64,000 nucleotides of DNA from Melanocharis versteri (taxonomy: Eukaryota > Chordata > Aves > Passeriformes > Melanocharitidae), in the NCBI GenBank assembly GCA_013397845.1, contig VZTG01005259.1, positions 661,228 to 725,227 on the forward strand. The letters run 5' to 3'. Below the pieces are notes generated by a model. The model had not been told where the DNA came from. It saw only the letters and a list, made by a program, of their open reading frames with translations, and made no database searches. This document shows positions 22,921-36,800 of this stretch, piece by piece. Within the stretch, counting starts at the first letter, position 1. Every line of letters begins with the position of its first letter. The translations under genes and the position numbers were made by a program.

Positions 22921-25900
22921 CAGCATTATGTTGAAGTAAAAACAGATGCATTATTTCTGTAAGCATAAGTCTCAAATTAGAACTGGCTCTGCAAGAAATA
23001 TGGTCCTACAATGTATAGGATGTAAAGTCCATGACACATCTTTTGTAACAAAACTTCAAAATAGAAATAACTCTGAACAAAGATTGTGGAGCTGGAAAAG
23101 ACTAAATTCTGAGAAAATGAGGATTTGGGGTTTGGCCGCATTCTCCAAATGGATAGTTCATCTTTACTATTGGTAAAGGAGTTGACAAACTTCATAACAG
23201 TTATTAGTTTTCAGTCCTTATTGTTTCCTTTTTAGTAAGCCAGTAACATGGAGAAATGCTGGTTCATTTTAGCCGTCAGCCCTTGATCAGTCAAGAACTT
23301 TTTATACTTTGTCTGTAACCTTTATTCTTCTTAGATTCCTTTCAATTTCCAGCATAGGCAACAAACTCACGCCTTTAAATCTGAATTCTCTAGCTGAGAA
23401 TTTCTTTTTCTGAACTCATTCAGGAACTGTTATAGTGATACAGTGAAGCTTTACGATATTTCCTTCATCATGCTCAAGGTGCTTGTTTCAGATCCCATGG
23501 GGTATAACCAACACTGTAACTTAAGAAGAAAATAGCATCTGAGATTAAAATCTGGCAGCATGAAGAAGAAGAAAGCATTGCCTATTTGTAAAAGTTTAGG
23601 CAAGACAGGGATCTTTGCTTCAGTGATGTGTAAAGCCCTTAGCTGGACCTATTTTTAAGAGAGAATAAATAAAAGAATTCTTTGCCAGCTGAAATTATTT
23701 GATTTAATTTGAAAAGCAGACCCTTGTATTTATAGCTACTATGACCAAAAGAGAAGAAAATCCACTGTTGTTTTGGAATAAGTTCTTATTAGAAAAAGAA
23801 CTTTTTAGTTCTTTTAGCAATATATTGTGTATATTTAAGCATATGACAGTGAAATCAGATAGACACTATCCTAGGTTTACTGAATCTGGGGAAAAGAAAT
23901 GTTCTGCATCAAGAGCTGAGCTCTTGAGCTTCCCCTTTCTTTTCTCTGTCTTTATAAGTCTCCACTAGAAACAGTAACAATCTTTTTTGCATAAAATAAA
24001 TAAATATATAAATAAGTTCTGCACGTTCCAAATATATAATGCATAGGTACTCCAAAAACTTGCACATCAGCTGAATTTTTAGTGCAAAATCTCTATACTT
24101 TTAAAATAAATCTTTGGAAAAAAGCTCTGCTTTCCTTTTACTGTAATACTGCAAAGAAAAATAAGCAAGACATTGTAAAATGCCAGAAAAGAGAGATGTC
24201 ACCTGAGAGCATATTAAAGGCAACAAATAAATCGTTTTGAATTCACAGCAATATTTCATTTCAAACAACTTTCCATTCTTGAGTGCTAGAAATGGCCCAT
24301 AGTTGAAAAGCAATGTGATTTGTGACAGTGGTGGTGTGAGAGTTCAATGCAGGAATCTGTAAACACACTTCAGTTCTATTTCAGTAATTGCAGTAGCAGG
24401 CATAAAAGACCGTTGTTAAAGATTTAGATTTTCATTTTTTTTTTATGTTTCTTAAAACCGTATTTAAGCAGGACACAAAACCCCCTTACTTTTCACCCTC
24501 ATACTGAACTCCTCACAAATGACTCAACGCTTCAGGACAGAATGATATTGACAACTAAATCTTCCCAAAAGTAAACATGTTGCAATTTATTCAGGGATAC
24601 AAGCATGTTTCACCTTGTCAGCTTTCAGAGTATTGAGTAGAGAAAAAAAGGTGCAACTTTCCATTAAAGGCCTGCCTTAAACCTGGTAGTTAAGAACATA
24701 AAAATGGTAACTTAAAGATGATTCCTAAATTCTAACTGAGAACCACTTAGAGCATTGATTTTCCGAAGTGCTGAGCACTCTGCAGTTCAGGACAAGGTAG
24801 TGGTGTCTCTGTGTCCAGCTTTAGGTGTTGCTATATATGGGTGCTCTGAGTATTCAGGCTATATGGACAGGTGCTTCAATAAACTTTACTGAAGTTTTTC
24901 TTTTTACTAAAATTGTTCTGCAGGGATTTGTAGGCTACACACTGGCTTTACCCAGATTTCAAAGTGTCAGATGGTGTGGTCTGCTAAAAAGCCCTGTTAA
25001 AAATTTTCAGATGTGAATTCTGGGAGTGTAATCAAGATGAAAACATGCCAGAGAAGCATAATGGAGAATGACTGCAATTTGTTTCTCCTGTTTACCTGAT
25101 GATCTTGAGCCTTGAGTTGATATTCACAGCAGACCAAGCTGTTCACCTGCACTTTTTCCAAGTTGAAATAGCTATATACTGTGCTTGGTTGGTTAAACAA
25201 TGTTGTACAAATATATTCCAAGGCATTTTATTAGAGAGCTTTCAGTGACAGCCAGCTCCAGACACTAGGCAGTACTGGATGGGATGGTTATTCATGACAA
25301 CAAGAAATGACTGGCTGAAGGAAGCTTGGGAGCGGTCTGTGAATGCTGGAAAAGAACAGCAGAAAGAGAAGGACTGATTTAGCTGGGGATTGGAGTGTGA
25401 TGGGAAGTCAAGTCAAGGGAAGAAGAAACAAAGGGAAAAGAAGCAGTAAGGCATGTGCAGATGAAAAGAAACTAGAAATAGACATAGTGCGATTGCTAAG
25501 GGTTTTGTCATCAATAATTAATAGTTTTACCATGATGGAAAGGAGAAAAACAGTCAATAAAGGGATTCAGAATGAGTGACATGATCAGAGCAAGGGATAG
25601 GAGAGGAAGTTTTCTTTGGTAAGGGCACTCAAATTAAAATGGAAAAGAGTAGCAGGCAGTGGGGGCACATAATTTCAGGGAATCAAATCCAGCTATGCTC
25701 AGCTTATAAACATGTGTGGATTTCAGCAATGTAGTATTTTGGAGCCAGTAGCTCCCAGACACATTACATGGGGAAAAAAAAAAAAATTACATATTCTAAG
25801 TGTCTGAGTGTATTTTTGTTTTAAAAACACAGTAAAAACATACCACAAGTGGGTCTGTACCTCACAGGAAGACACATTGACAGTGTAAAATTAAATTTCT

Positions 25901-28900
25901 TCCAAGAATCCTGAATCAAGGATATGCTTCAGTTTGTCATCTTGAACTCTAGCCCTCATTGCCTTAATGGATTTAACTTAGACCCTTGATCACATATAAT
26001 ACTGTCCACTGCTGCAATGATATTCATCAGCCATTGAAGGTAGCTGGCAGCCTGCCCACAGAACCACTGGCCACAACAGGCTGCTCTGGCTGGTGCTTTC
26101 TTTGCCGTGAGGTCAGGGGGGCAGGGTCACCTGTCAGAAGTCCTGATATTCAGCAAGGATGATCACAAGGAAGCTACGTTCTGTTTGGTGGCCTGGTTCC
26201 TCATTTTTCCACCTGTTAATTACAACTGAACTAGGGAAGGCCGGCCAGAGTTGCAGCTCTTATCTGCAGGTTGTGGTGACGCTGCTGCTGCTCTGTGTTT
26301 CTGTTTGCCAGCTCAGTGAGGTCCAGGTAACTGCTACTGGTCTTTACACCCCAGACACCTGCAGCCTTGTATTGAAACCACAGTGAGACTTTCCACAAAG
26401 GAAAAAGGCATCAGAGAAAGAGGTTAACTAGGCTAGGAATTCTGTTCTTAAACCCTGAAGCAAGTACTGTAACGAAAGCCAATCTAATGAGGCAAGTAGG
26501 ATGGACTTTGACACAGTGATCACATCAGGCAGGTAAAATTAACTTGCTGTCCTTGATAAATCGTAAAACATATTTTTAACTAACAAAAGTCTTAGCCGAA
26601 TGGAAGTCTTCACAGGCATAGATAAAAAGTTGCTTCTTTCCTTTTTATCACTTTATAAAACATTCTTTCCTGTGCTCTGAGAAAACAGTCCACAGGAGAA
26701 AGGAAGATTTTCATTGACTCACGAGCATCAGTCACCTGGAAAAAGATTTGGCCGTTTGTGCTGGTGTACAGGTCTTTCTTTTTAGGTGTCTATATAAGAG
26801 ATCCCTCTGAAATTCTAGCATGTAACTTAGCTGTATCTTTTGCATTCGGAGAATCTTTTCCACCACAAAAACATCTCAGTTCCCCTACGATGAATGTTAT
26901 TATTCAAGTACTTAAAAAGGAATTCAGTGAATCGTGTAAGTATGTTATTATTTATTTTGTTAAAACATACTAACTTTTGAGAGCAAAATTGGCAAAGCAA
27001 AACAGCAACTTTTCTTTTCAACCAAATTCCATCCCCTTTTTAAAACAAATGAAAGGAGTAATTTTAGAGGAAAAGTAAATAGCAGGAAAAAACAATCTGA
27101 AAGACCTAAGGTAACTGGCAGTAAAATCAGCTACACCAAAAGTATCAAACCAAAGTCTCAGAAGAATCTGGCCTTCATATGTCTCAGTCAATTTGAGACA
27201 TCACAGAACTTGCAGTGACAAAGAACTGGTAAGACATGACAGCTTCTCTTGTATCTGAAACCCAGTCAGGTTTCAAGGTTAAAGCCATTTTTATGTTTTC
27301 AGAGTTTTTCTTCCTAATTTTTAAGGTTATATCTATGAATATTATGATGTCTAATCTGAAAATTTCTAATAGGTTAAAAGGCAATCTATCACCATCTTTG
27401 AAATGTAATGTTAACAGCTTTATAGTTAAATTAGGCCATGAAAAATGGCTAAAGGTTGTCTATGAAAAAGCTCTTTTTTATGACAGAGATAATTGAACCC
27501 ATAGAGAGGAAAGTATAAGCTGAAAATTATTTAGGAAATTCATCATGAAAGTATGTCATTATATTAATTTAGAGAGAAAATAACTTTTTTTTTTAATATT
27601 TACCTATCTCTAATGAATTCATTTTTCTGTGAACAGACAGGCTAAGTGAATGTTAAAATGTTAATGATGAGCAAGTCGAAAGTTAGACTTTAACCTTGTC
27701 ACATTCTGCATGACACAGAGCAGTTAAAAACAGTATTTCTGATGTCCTTGTAGTGCAACATGAGATGGATTTTTGTGAGCCTTTTTTTCCTTTTTGCTGA
27801 AGGATAAAAGAAAGATGTTGGGGAAAAATTGAATTCAAACAATTTGTTAGCATTTTTTTTTCTTTTCTTTTCTTATATCAGTGTATTATGTAATGAAAGA
27901 GTGTCCTAAGAGACCTGAAAATTTCACTTCAGCCTGCATATAAAATGACTTACATTATTCTCAAAACCTCATTCTTTATCACCTCAAGATAATGAAGGTG
28001 ACAGAATGGAATATGAAGAAGGGAATTTAAAGTCCTGTTACTGATTTTTAGCTCTGCATATTAGCTGCAGTGCACACAGACTCAAATTTTTTCCATTTTA
28101 TCAATGTTTTTTGAGTAATTTATAGGCAGCGCCACTAATTGCCCAAGTAATGAATCCAATGAGAGCATCTCTCTATTGAACAATAATGAGGCAGAACATC
28201 CAAGGTACGGGGTGATAACCAAGCTGTGTCAGACCCTGGAACACGTAACTTCTTTTTAAAATGAGTGTTCAAATAACATTTAACTGTTCACTTAGACATT
28301 TTTCATAATGAAGCTTCATTTTAGTTTTTCATTTTATTAGTGTGCAAAGATAAAAAAAGATTGAGCATCTCTATTTAGTGTTAGGACTCCACATAATTTT
28401 GTGAATTCTCGTAAGGAAAAGGCTTTTTTTTTTGATGTGTTTTAAACAATTATTATGGACAATATCTTATTTATTAAAAAAGAAGGGAAAGAATGAAATG
28501 AAAAATTTTGTTGAACCTACTTGATACTTTAGTGGTGTTGACCATTCCTTAAATGAGTATTTTGCTAATATTTTTATTTTACTGAAGTACAGATTTAGTC
28601 AGGAAAGAAGGTTTCCTCATAAAAATGGAGTTGAAATCTCGTTGGACAGATTTTGTAATAAAAAAGGTCACGTATCTGGGGATATTTAAGTTTGAGCTTG
28701 TGTGTCTTGAAAATCTCCTAAGTGTTGCAGCATATTATGGTGAACTACTGACATTTAACAGTAGAAAATTGGGGCTGTTTCTGCTCCCATTTACAAGGGT
28801 TTCATATCGATATATGCTGTTTACTTCTGTTAAATCCATTTTCATTTACATAAGTGTATCTGAATGTAAAAAGGGGTCCATTTAGGTTATTTATTTGCCC

Positions 28901-29228
28901 ATTTTGTGCATATTTCTACACATTTCATTTTAACCAAATCACAGCTGAGGAGCTGTTATAATGCACTTGGTCAAAGTTCAGGGCTGTTGCACCTCTGCAC
29001 CCTTCTTCCTAGTTTGCTAAATAGAACGGATCAAAAAATATCCGTTCAGAAAAGGACAGGAAAATACAATGTGTTGTTCTGCCTATGCCTCTCTGTCAGT
29101 AGTGTAATACAGTGCAAAGGAATAACTGTGGTGATCCTGTAGCAAGTTAGTGTTCCCTCACAGAGAGAAAATCAATAGCTCGATCAAACCAGCTATTAGC
29201 ACAGCGGAGAACAAGCTCCCAAGATACA
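22921..29228. other. Six-kilobase gene-free desert
   Basis: AT-rich with chance frames of 88 codons or fewer. The interval 26020-26400 is GC-richer, with a GCTGCTGCTG run and a GGCCGGCC octamer near 26240, but I recognise no repeat or exon. The interval 28110-28260 is unique-looking with balanced composition and could be conserved non-coding DNA. A-runs and TTTTC repeats (27857-27880) are simple sequence. Confidence 0.5.
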
Positions 29229-29450
29229 AGGAAGACATTTTTTACAATGAGGGGGGTGAAACACTGGGGCAGATTGCCCAGAGAGGTGAAAGATGTTCCA
29301 TCCCTGGAAACACGAAACATCAGGTTGTGCAGAGCTCTGAGCAGCCTGATCGAGCTGGGGATGTCCTTGCTCATTGCAGGGGGGTTTGACTGGATGACCT
29401 TTAAAGGTCCCTGCAAACCCAAAGTGTTCTGTGATTCTATGATTCCATGA
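29229..29450 (+). mobile_element. CR1 LINE, 5'-truncated 3' tail
   Basis: About 220 bases matching the CR1 3' untranslated region in order: GGTGAAACACTGGGGCAG, TTGCCCAGAGAGGTG, CCATCCCTGGAAACA, TCTGAGCAGCCTGATC, CTCATTGCAGGGGGGTTTGA, CTGGATGACCTTTAAAGGTC, and the terminal ATTCTATGATTCCATGA. CR1 copies are typically severely 5'-truncated and leave no target duplication, as here. Overlapping frames on both strands of up to 113 codons are readings of this non-coding tail. Confidence 0.96.
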
Positions 29451-32400
29451 AAAGAAATTGGTCTGCAAAAATGGCTACGCTTTCGCATTGCATCATTTTT
29501 TTGGTATGGATGGTTTTACAGAGGGACAAAAATAAAAGGACATGTCTTCCATGCACAGTGGATTTAAATGCAATGCTTGTCACTGAGGTACCTAATCAAA
29601 AATAAATTTTTAATCCATTTAAGCAGAAAGTATATAGAAAAGCACACAGAAATCTCAAAATCTCCCTTATATGAGAGTATAAAATGTGTGGACTTGCTTA
29701 CATGAAATAAGAAATAGCTCAATGAAAGATTCATTACCTTTTTTTTCATATATGATATTTCGCAATAAATGGAGGGTCAAATTAACAAAATATATTATCA
29801 CGACTATAATTTGGGAACACCTGTGACTTATTTCCATAACAAAGAACTGTTTATTAAAGACAAATGAGATGTTTATGCTACCTGTAAAGGAGAGCTAGCT
29901 GCAGATACTGAATCAATAACTCACTGCTTTATGAAGCTGAATTTTCAGTAAATACACTTATTCAGATATATATTTTCAGATCGCTATGTAAACACAAGAA
30001 AACACATTTCAATATTGTAACCAAAGTGCTTGTCATTATCAGATAGAAAACAAAAATATCACTATTGAAAAAAAACCTACATGTGAAAGTACTAGTGACT
30101 AAAAGAGACCCATTCCCCCTGCATTTAAATCCATGAGAAATGGTATAACACAAGAGAAAAGAAAATCTAGGAGTTTACAGTAATTCTCTGGAATATGTTG
30201 TCATTTTTAATCAAGAGGGAAATAACCTTATTAGATCAATGTTCTTCAATCATTCAGACTAGTTTTCTCCAAGAAACACAATTACTAAATTCTCTGCATG
30301 CGTTACTGTCATAGTTCCACCAATGAAGAAGAAAAGGAAAGGTTGTCTTTTATGTTTCATATTAGGCATACTTTGTCAGTGCTGTTAAGTTACATTTCTG
30401 TGGATTAGATTCCTGTTAACTGGTTGATTTTTGCGTATCATTACCTCAGAACATTTTTAATGTTATGATAAGCACTAATGAAATACAGTTTTTTCACCAA
30501 TAGACTGTCATTGTGATGCTCAGATCTTGTCCTTGGTAATCTCTCTCTCTCTCAAATAAGTAAGCCTTAGATGAAGAACAGTTAACCAACACAAACATGC
30601 TCAAATAATTGCAATATATTCCTTAAAACTATACCTTCTTTCATAAAGATCAATACACAGAAGAGCAGAGAAGTTGTCTCTTCATCTGTCCTCGAGAAAG
30701 AGGAGAGAGGGGACAACCTTTCCTTCCTGGGTACAATTTTGCTGCTAACAGGGAATCAACTTCAGTCTGCAAGTGCTTTTTCCAAAGATGCTTTTAGGTG
30801 GATAAAATACATGTTTTGGAGTGTAAAGAAACCACACAGGTCATCATGACTCAGATGGTCAGTCCAACAAGCCTTTATATGTATTTTGGGTATCTGAAAT
30901 GGAGCAATGAACCACATGTACATAGACATTCTCATATGAGTATAACTACTAGGAGTGATCCCATATCTAAGTAAACTTTTAAGATTTTCTCAGACACTTC
31001 AGCCATGAAACGTGATTCTTTAGTCTTCTGTACATCTGACCATAAGTACCAAAGGCCTCACTGAATATCCCAGAAGAATGTGTTGATGAAAAACTGGCTA
31101 AAAATGCTTAGCATGAAATGTGTCATTGTGGATAAGCTTCTAGTGAGCTCCCAAAATGGCAGTGCAGAATAAGTATCCTCCCATGATACATTTTACCTTT
31201 CAGAGAAAAAGGAATTGACCATCTAAATCTGTTTTCTCTGAGTCATGAGAAAAGGCAATAAATATGACTAGTTTGTCCTGGTGTCTAATTAACAATGAGA
31301 CGAATAATTTTTTTGAATCTTCTGTGTTGTCTACATCTGCATTGACCACAGTAGCAAAAAGATCATGTCTAGACATGCACAGGTAGATATCTTAATCTGT
31401 AGATTCAATATCAGTAACAAAATTGCATCATCTGAAGAAATATAATGAGAGATTTTAGAATTTATAAGGAGATACTGAGCAAAAATTATCAAGCTGTGTA
31501 AGTTTTGAGAAAATAAGATAGTGAGTGCAGCATCAGAACTTGAGAAGAATATTAATTTCTGAACCTCTTATGTACCAGGTATTCTGTCCCAAAAATCAAG
31601 GAAATATGATACTTGTACATCTTCCCTTTTTTCCTGTTTTATCTAAACAAACTCCATGTGGAATATATTGTTTGATTTTCCCAGGAAGACAAACTCGGTT
31701 CATGACCAGGGTAGTCTGATGAAACTTATGGAAGAAATCACAGTGTGCAGAATTTCAAAACACCTATTTAGAAGCACTGCATGTTTATCACAACTTAAGC
31801 AATGAAAGAAAAAAAATAATAGCAATAGCTAACTCAAGTTTTGTCTAATAAGTACATGTATCCTGTGCACTTTTAAAATAAACCTGCTTTTCAGAGGAAG
31901 CATTTGGACATTTTCCTTATGAAGGTACCTAGAAACTCACAGATTTTAAAGAGAGGTAGTTGCAAGACGTATTTCCAAAAGCAAGGTAGCATCAAAAAAG
32001 CAAAGTGTTTCCTTTTTTTTGCTCTGTCCTCCCCTGGATTCTTCAGTATCCAGACAAAATGCAGGGAAGTTGATTATGATGTCCAATGCAATTACCAATT
32101 TTTCTCATACAACTTGTTATTTGAACATTCTGTATTACATCTGAAATCATAATAATTGCAGTTCTTCCAAGTGCCCTGCTTTTTTGTCTTCTTTTATTAA
32201 GATTTTATTTTCACAGTCTAGATAGAGGAAACAATTTGGAGCATTTATTTGTGATTTTGCTTCTTTTTATCTCCTACTGCTCCAAGGGCAGCTTTACTAG
32301 TGTTCCCCTGCATCACAAATGAGAATGTTTTTCCTGGATTTAGTTCAGTCTTTCTATTTAGTTCAGATTCGTCTTCCCTGATCTTACTAAGTCTTTTGAT

Positions 32401-33767
32401 AATCCATTTTATTGGTTGCATTTCAGATTTCAGACCTGTGGTTCTGTTGTTTCAATCCAAGATCAGTCACAAAGGTTTCTATACAAACAAATCACAAAAT
32501 GTAAATCCTGCTAATCGGGATAAATTAAAAGGAATTGGAGTGAAGTACTGTAGATCTAGGCCAAAGTGGCTTTTGCTTTCTATTTGAGATTTTAAAAAGC
32601 CAGTTCTCCTTTTCAGTTCTCTATGGCTATATCAGCAAAGACTTTCACTTTAACTGTTACATACAAAATCTTTAGGATAAAAACATTTAAGCTAAAATAT
32701 ATCTAAATTTAAGGGATTATTGCAACAGTCTTTCTTCTATTGTGTTCACATGGTTCATGCTTAGAAAGAATTGAGAGCCCTAAGCATAAACTTGTGCATG
32801 CTTAAATGAAGTGATATTTCTTGAATCACCAGTTAAATCACTTCCATGACTTAAGTGACACTTTGCTCTTTTTCACATCCATGTGTTACTCACATTTCTG
32901 CTGCATGATCAGCACTTGACCTTAGTTCATTTGCTGTCTGACTGCAGAGGAGTGTTAAATCAAAGAGAGGGATCTGGGTATTACACTGTGATGAAGGTAT
33001 CTGTGCACAACCATTCGTACTCCGCTCTTTTCAGCATTTGACCCCTCCATGATGGCAGGAGATGGTGCCTGTGGCTCATTTCAGATAGCAGTGCATGTGC
33101 ATCAAGGGCCATTTCAGTTGCACTTGCACCGGGTGCTTTGTGGGATGGGTTTGGGAGACCTGTGGCCTTGCAACTGCAGAAAGAATGGTCATAAAGGTTA
33201 GGGAATCCTTCCCTGCCTATCTTGTAGGTTCAATTCAAGATCCACAATTTCCTCTTAGTCAAGAGTTTGAATTTGAAGCTGATTCTTCTGTTTATATTGC
33301 AGTACTACTTTCCTCCTTATAAAAGTATGACTGTTGCTTGCATCGTCTTTTAGTGAGACTTCAAAACTCACCATCACTTGTCTCTCCAAGGAGCAGGCTC
33401 TGCACAATTAACTAGAAAGCTTTTCTGTTTGGTTGGTTGGTTTCGTTTTTCTGAGACACATGAACTAGAATATGCTGGGAAAAAAATCAGTCAGTTTTGA
33501 AACTTTAGTTAAAACATAAGCACTAAGAAAATAGTACCACCATCTTCACAGTAAAGGGCTACATAGTCAGTATAGAGGTCAGAACACCAAATATATACAT
33601 ATAAATTAATAAATATATACATGTATGTATACTCTGGCAAACTTTGTCACTTCTGATAAGTTCCTGACTGCCAAAAAATGCAATAATAGTGAGTCTTTCA
33701 GTGGTAACTGGCACTGTCCACACACATTTCAGAAACATCTGTTTTAAAGGTTACTATGAACGACTGG
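29451..33767. other. Gene-free desert
   Basis: AT-rich with frames of 95 codons or fewer. The only simple repeat of note is (CT)6 at 30541-30553. No exon, RNA gene or interspersed repeat is recognised. Confidence 0.55.
30541..30553 (+). repeat. Short (CT)n
   Basis: Six CT units followed by CAAATAAG. A minor microsatellite. Confidence 0.85.
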
Positions 33768-33840
33768 GGCTGAGACTGCTCATACTAGGTCAGTTCAACA
33801 TTCCCTCTAGCCCAGTACCCAGGCTTCATGGTGGGCAGAT
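33768..33840 (+). mobile_element. Probable ancient sauropsid retroposon scrap
   Basis: The phrase GACTGCTCATACTAGGTCAG, followed shortly by CCCTCTAGCCCAGTACCC, resembles from memory the diagnostic GACTGCCATACTGGGTCAGA ... CCATCTAGCCCAGTATCC signature of a CR1-type tail abundant in turtles and crocodilians. If right, this is a very old, heavily mutated copy predating the bird radiation. Only about 60-70 bases are alignable by eye, so a chance match is possible. Confidence 0.4.
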
Positions 33841-36800
33841 AGAGGGCTGCAGGGGTCAAAACTGGAGCAGAAACCTTGCTTGAACTGCAATTAAGAAAAT
33901 ATTGCAGTGTATGTTAGGGCACATAGATTCTTTCTTGGCCATGCTCTCAAAGCTTGTCAAAGTCTCCTCTTCCCTTAGCATTTAAATCTGCTTGTTCTCT
34001 TTTATTTTCTATAGGGTGAATAAATACAAGCAGGACTGTATTAAGAAACCATGAATATATAGCCCATTAAAAATTTCTTCCTATGGACTTCATCAAGGTT
34101 TTCAGAGCTGCAGTGCAGTTCTACAGGCTGTTGTCTGCTCTATTTACCATGTATAGACAGAGTTTATGGAGAAGGCTTGAATTAAACTCCTTTCAAAGAG
34201 AACCCCATGTGTGCACTGAATCTGCTTCCTGTGAGCAGCTTTGAGCCAGATACATGGAGGGGGCATGCAGTCACAGGGATGGGTCTGAATCTACTCTGAA
34301 GTAAAACTCCAAAATGTAAAAAGGCACAAAATTGAGCCCTTGACACAAACCAGCTCAGTCTATTTGACTGCTGATATTGCACCAAATTATTTGTTAAGGT
34401 AGAGATACTCACTGCCTCCAAGCTTCTGATTTCAGTTTATAAACTCCAGTATGAAAGTGATTTTCGGCTTCTTAAATCTCAGAATTCCCCACACTGGAAG
34501 GAAAACATTAGGATTGTGTATGTTGTATCTATCTTTCAACTGTCAGTATCATTAAACCATTCAGGGGCACAAATGCAGCTTTTCATTTTAGATAAAAAGC
34601 CAAAGCAGACAAGTGGGACTCTCGACAGCAAGTTGTATGCTAATAGGAAACCAAAAGATGTTTATGAGTTGAAGTCCTTCCCAATCCCCTTTCCGATTAT
34701 TGAATTCAGTCTCCATTATTCAGTTTTGATTTGAGCATAAAACACAGTATAATTGTATGGAGGCTGGTAAATTTGTACTTGAACAGAACATTAACTACAG
34801 ATACAGCATCTCTTATGGAAACCAGTTAAAGGTGAAATTGATACATGGGAGACACAAGGGCACTTCAGAAAAGCAAGAAAGCCATCAGTTTAAAAGGCTA
34901 CATGTGAACACATATGAGTTTTGAGAGAAAAAAAGAAATTAGCGTTTCTTCTGGAATGGGCAATATTCTTCTGGGGAAAGTATGGAAAATGTTGTCATTT
35001 AAAAGTATACCAGATTTCAGATTTTTAGAAAACATCCAAAAACACTGGCAAGAATGGTGGATTACAGGAGGTAATTGTTATTTTCTTTTTTTAATTTTCT
35101 AATTCTTACAATTATTTTATGAGTAGGAAGTTATGGATACATTGGTTGCCAGCTTTCTGAGTGGCATGGTGTATTCCAGTAATGGCTATAGTACATTCTC
35201 TTTTATAAAATTAATTAAGACTTCTTAAAACTAAAGTGATTTATTTTAGGAAAAGGCATATGGTATTCTTGTGAAAGGAATCTATACAGATGCTGGAGGA
35301 ACTGCAATCGTGAACAATTACAAGCAGTTTAAAATAGACTGTCAGTGTCCTGTGGGTACTCTCTGAGAGCATGAAGAGGTTTGCATTCCCACTGTTTTGG
35401 CTGGTGCTACTTCACAGGGCAATAAAGCAAGAGACACTGCAAGAGAAACTTTGCACGCCAGGATGAAAAGGTCGCCAAGAAGTGGCAGCTATACAATAGC
35501 TTTTGAACCTAAAACAGGAGAGAAAAACAGGCTGTTGCAGTCCTCAGACTCAAATTCCACCAGTAACACAGAAACAGAGAATGTTAGTAAAACTGAAAAA
35601 ATGAACAGCAGTTTTCTTAGTGTCATTCAAGCTGACTAAAATGATATCAATACAAAGCCATTTGCTTATTTTGTTTGTGCTTTGGAGAAGCAATTCATCC
35701 TCCTGTTAAAAATTTGAAATTTAAAATTAATTGTGTAATATAACCAGTGATAAACTCCTTTATCTATATCTTGAACATGTTAAAGCTTAGAAACCTTTTT
35801 CAGGCTTTTTTTCTCAGATGAACTCATTATTTTTTCTCTCCCTTTCCTTTTGTTTTTTGTTTTAGGCCAGATTTTATACTGTATTTGGAAAAAAGACAGT
35901 GTTATAAGGTTCTTCAAAGACAAAAGTTGGAGTCAGTTGCCATAAACATGGCCATCACTTCAGAGACAATAATCTACTATCACATCTGGTCTCAGTTATG
36001 AGCCCATAATGAAAAAAAGTACTAATCTCCTTTATTTGTATAAATGAAGTTTCCAACAATCATAACTGCTGTTTTATATCATTTGATAAAGCACAAAACT
36101 TGATAAATGGAAATAAATGCCAGTTGAAATATCTGTATTGCTACCAGGTAAGAAAGAACATTTTACTCAGAGGTTAATGATTTGTTAGTTTAAGGAAGAG
36201 AGAGAAGATGTCTGTACTGATCCTGTCCAAATGATATTAGCATATAAAGAGAAGTAAGAGCCACTGGTGATCCGGGAAAGAAACTTCTTCATGGTAAGCT
36301 GTCTGTCATTGTTTTCAATGACAAGAAGAGATTTTTGAAGTTAGATAAAAATGGCATAAATATGCAAGTTAGCATTCTGTCCAAAACATCTTTCTTATGA
36401 ATATAATCTAATGAATCTAATTCATTAGAATCTTTCTAATGAACATAATCATGTATAGCTGGCAGGAGATACAAGTTCCTGAAATGTAGGATAAGTATGT
36501 GTCAATTCAGTTTTAGGGAAATCTCCATCCAGCTCTACAGGGATGTGATTTTGAAATAATCCAAATATTTTCTTTTCTAACACTCCTGTCTTTATAACTT
36601 TGGCTGCTTATATTTTTGGTTTTGTAAATTAATTTGTTTTCATATTGGCATGGCATTTATTTAGAGTGATTTAAAGATATATGAATCCCATCGACTTGTG
36701 GGATATACTTCAAAAATATTCCTACGGCACACCAAATTTCCACAGATAATCCATAGCATACTTCTGCACAGACGAGTTTGAGAGACACTACTGTGATGTC

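Noticed and set aside
29147..29488. Minus-strand 113-codon frame and three companion frames
   Set aside because: They cover the non-coding CR1 3' tail on both strands. CR1 tails are GC-richer and therefore stop-poor.
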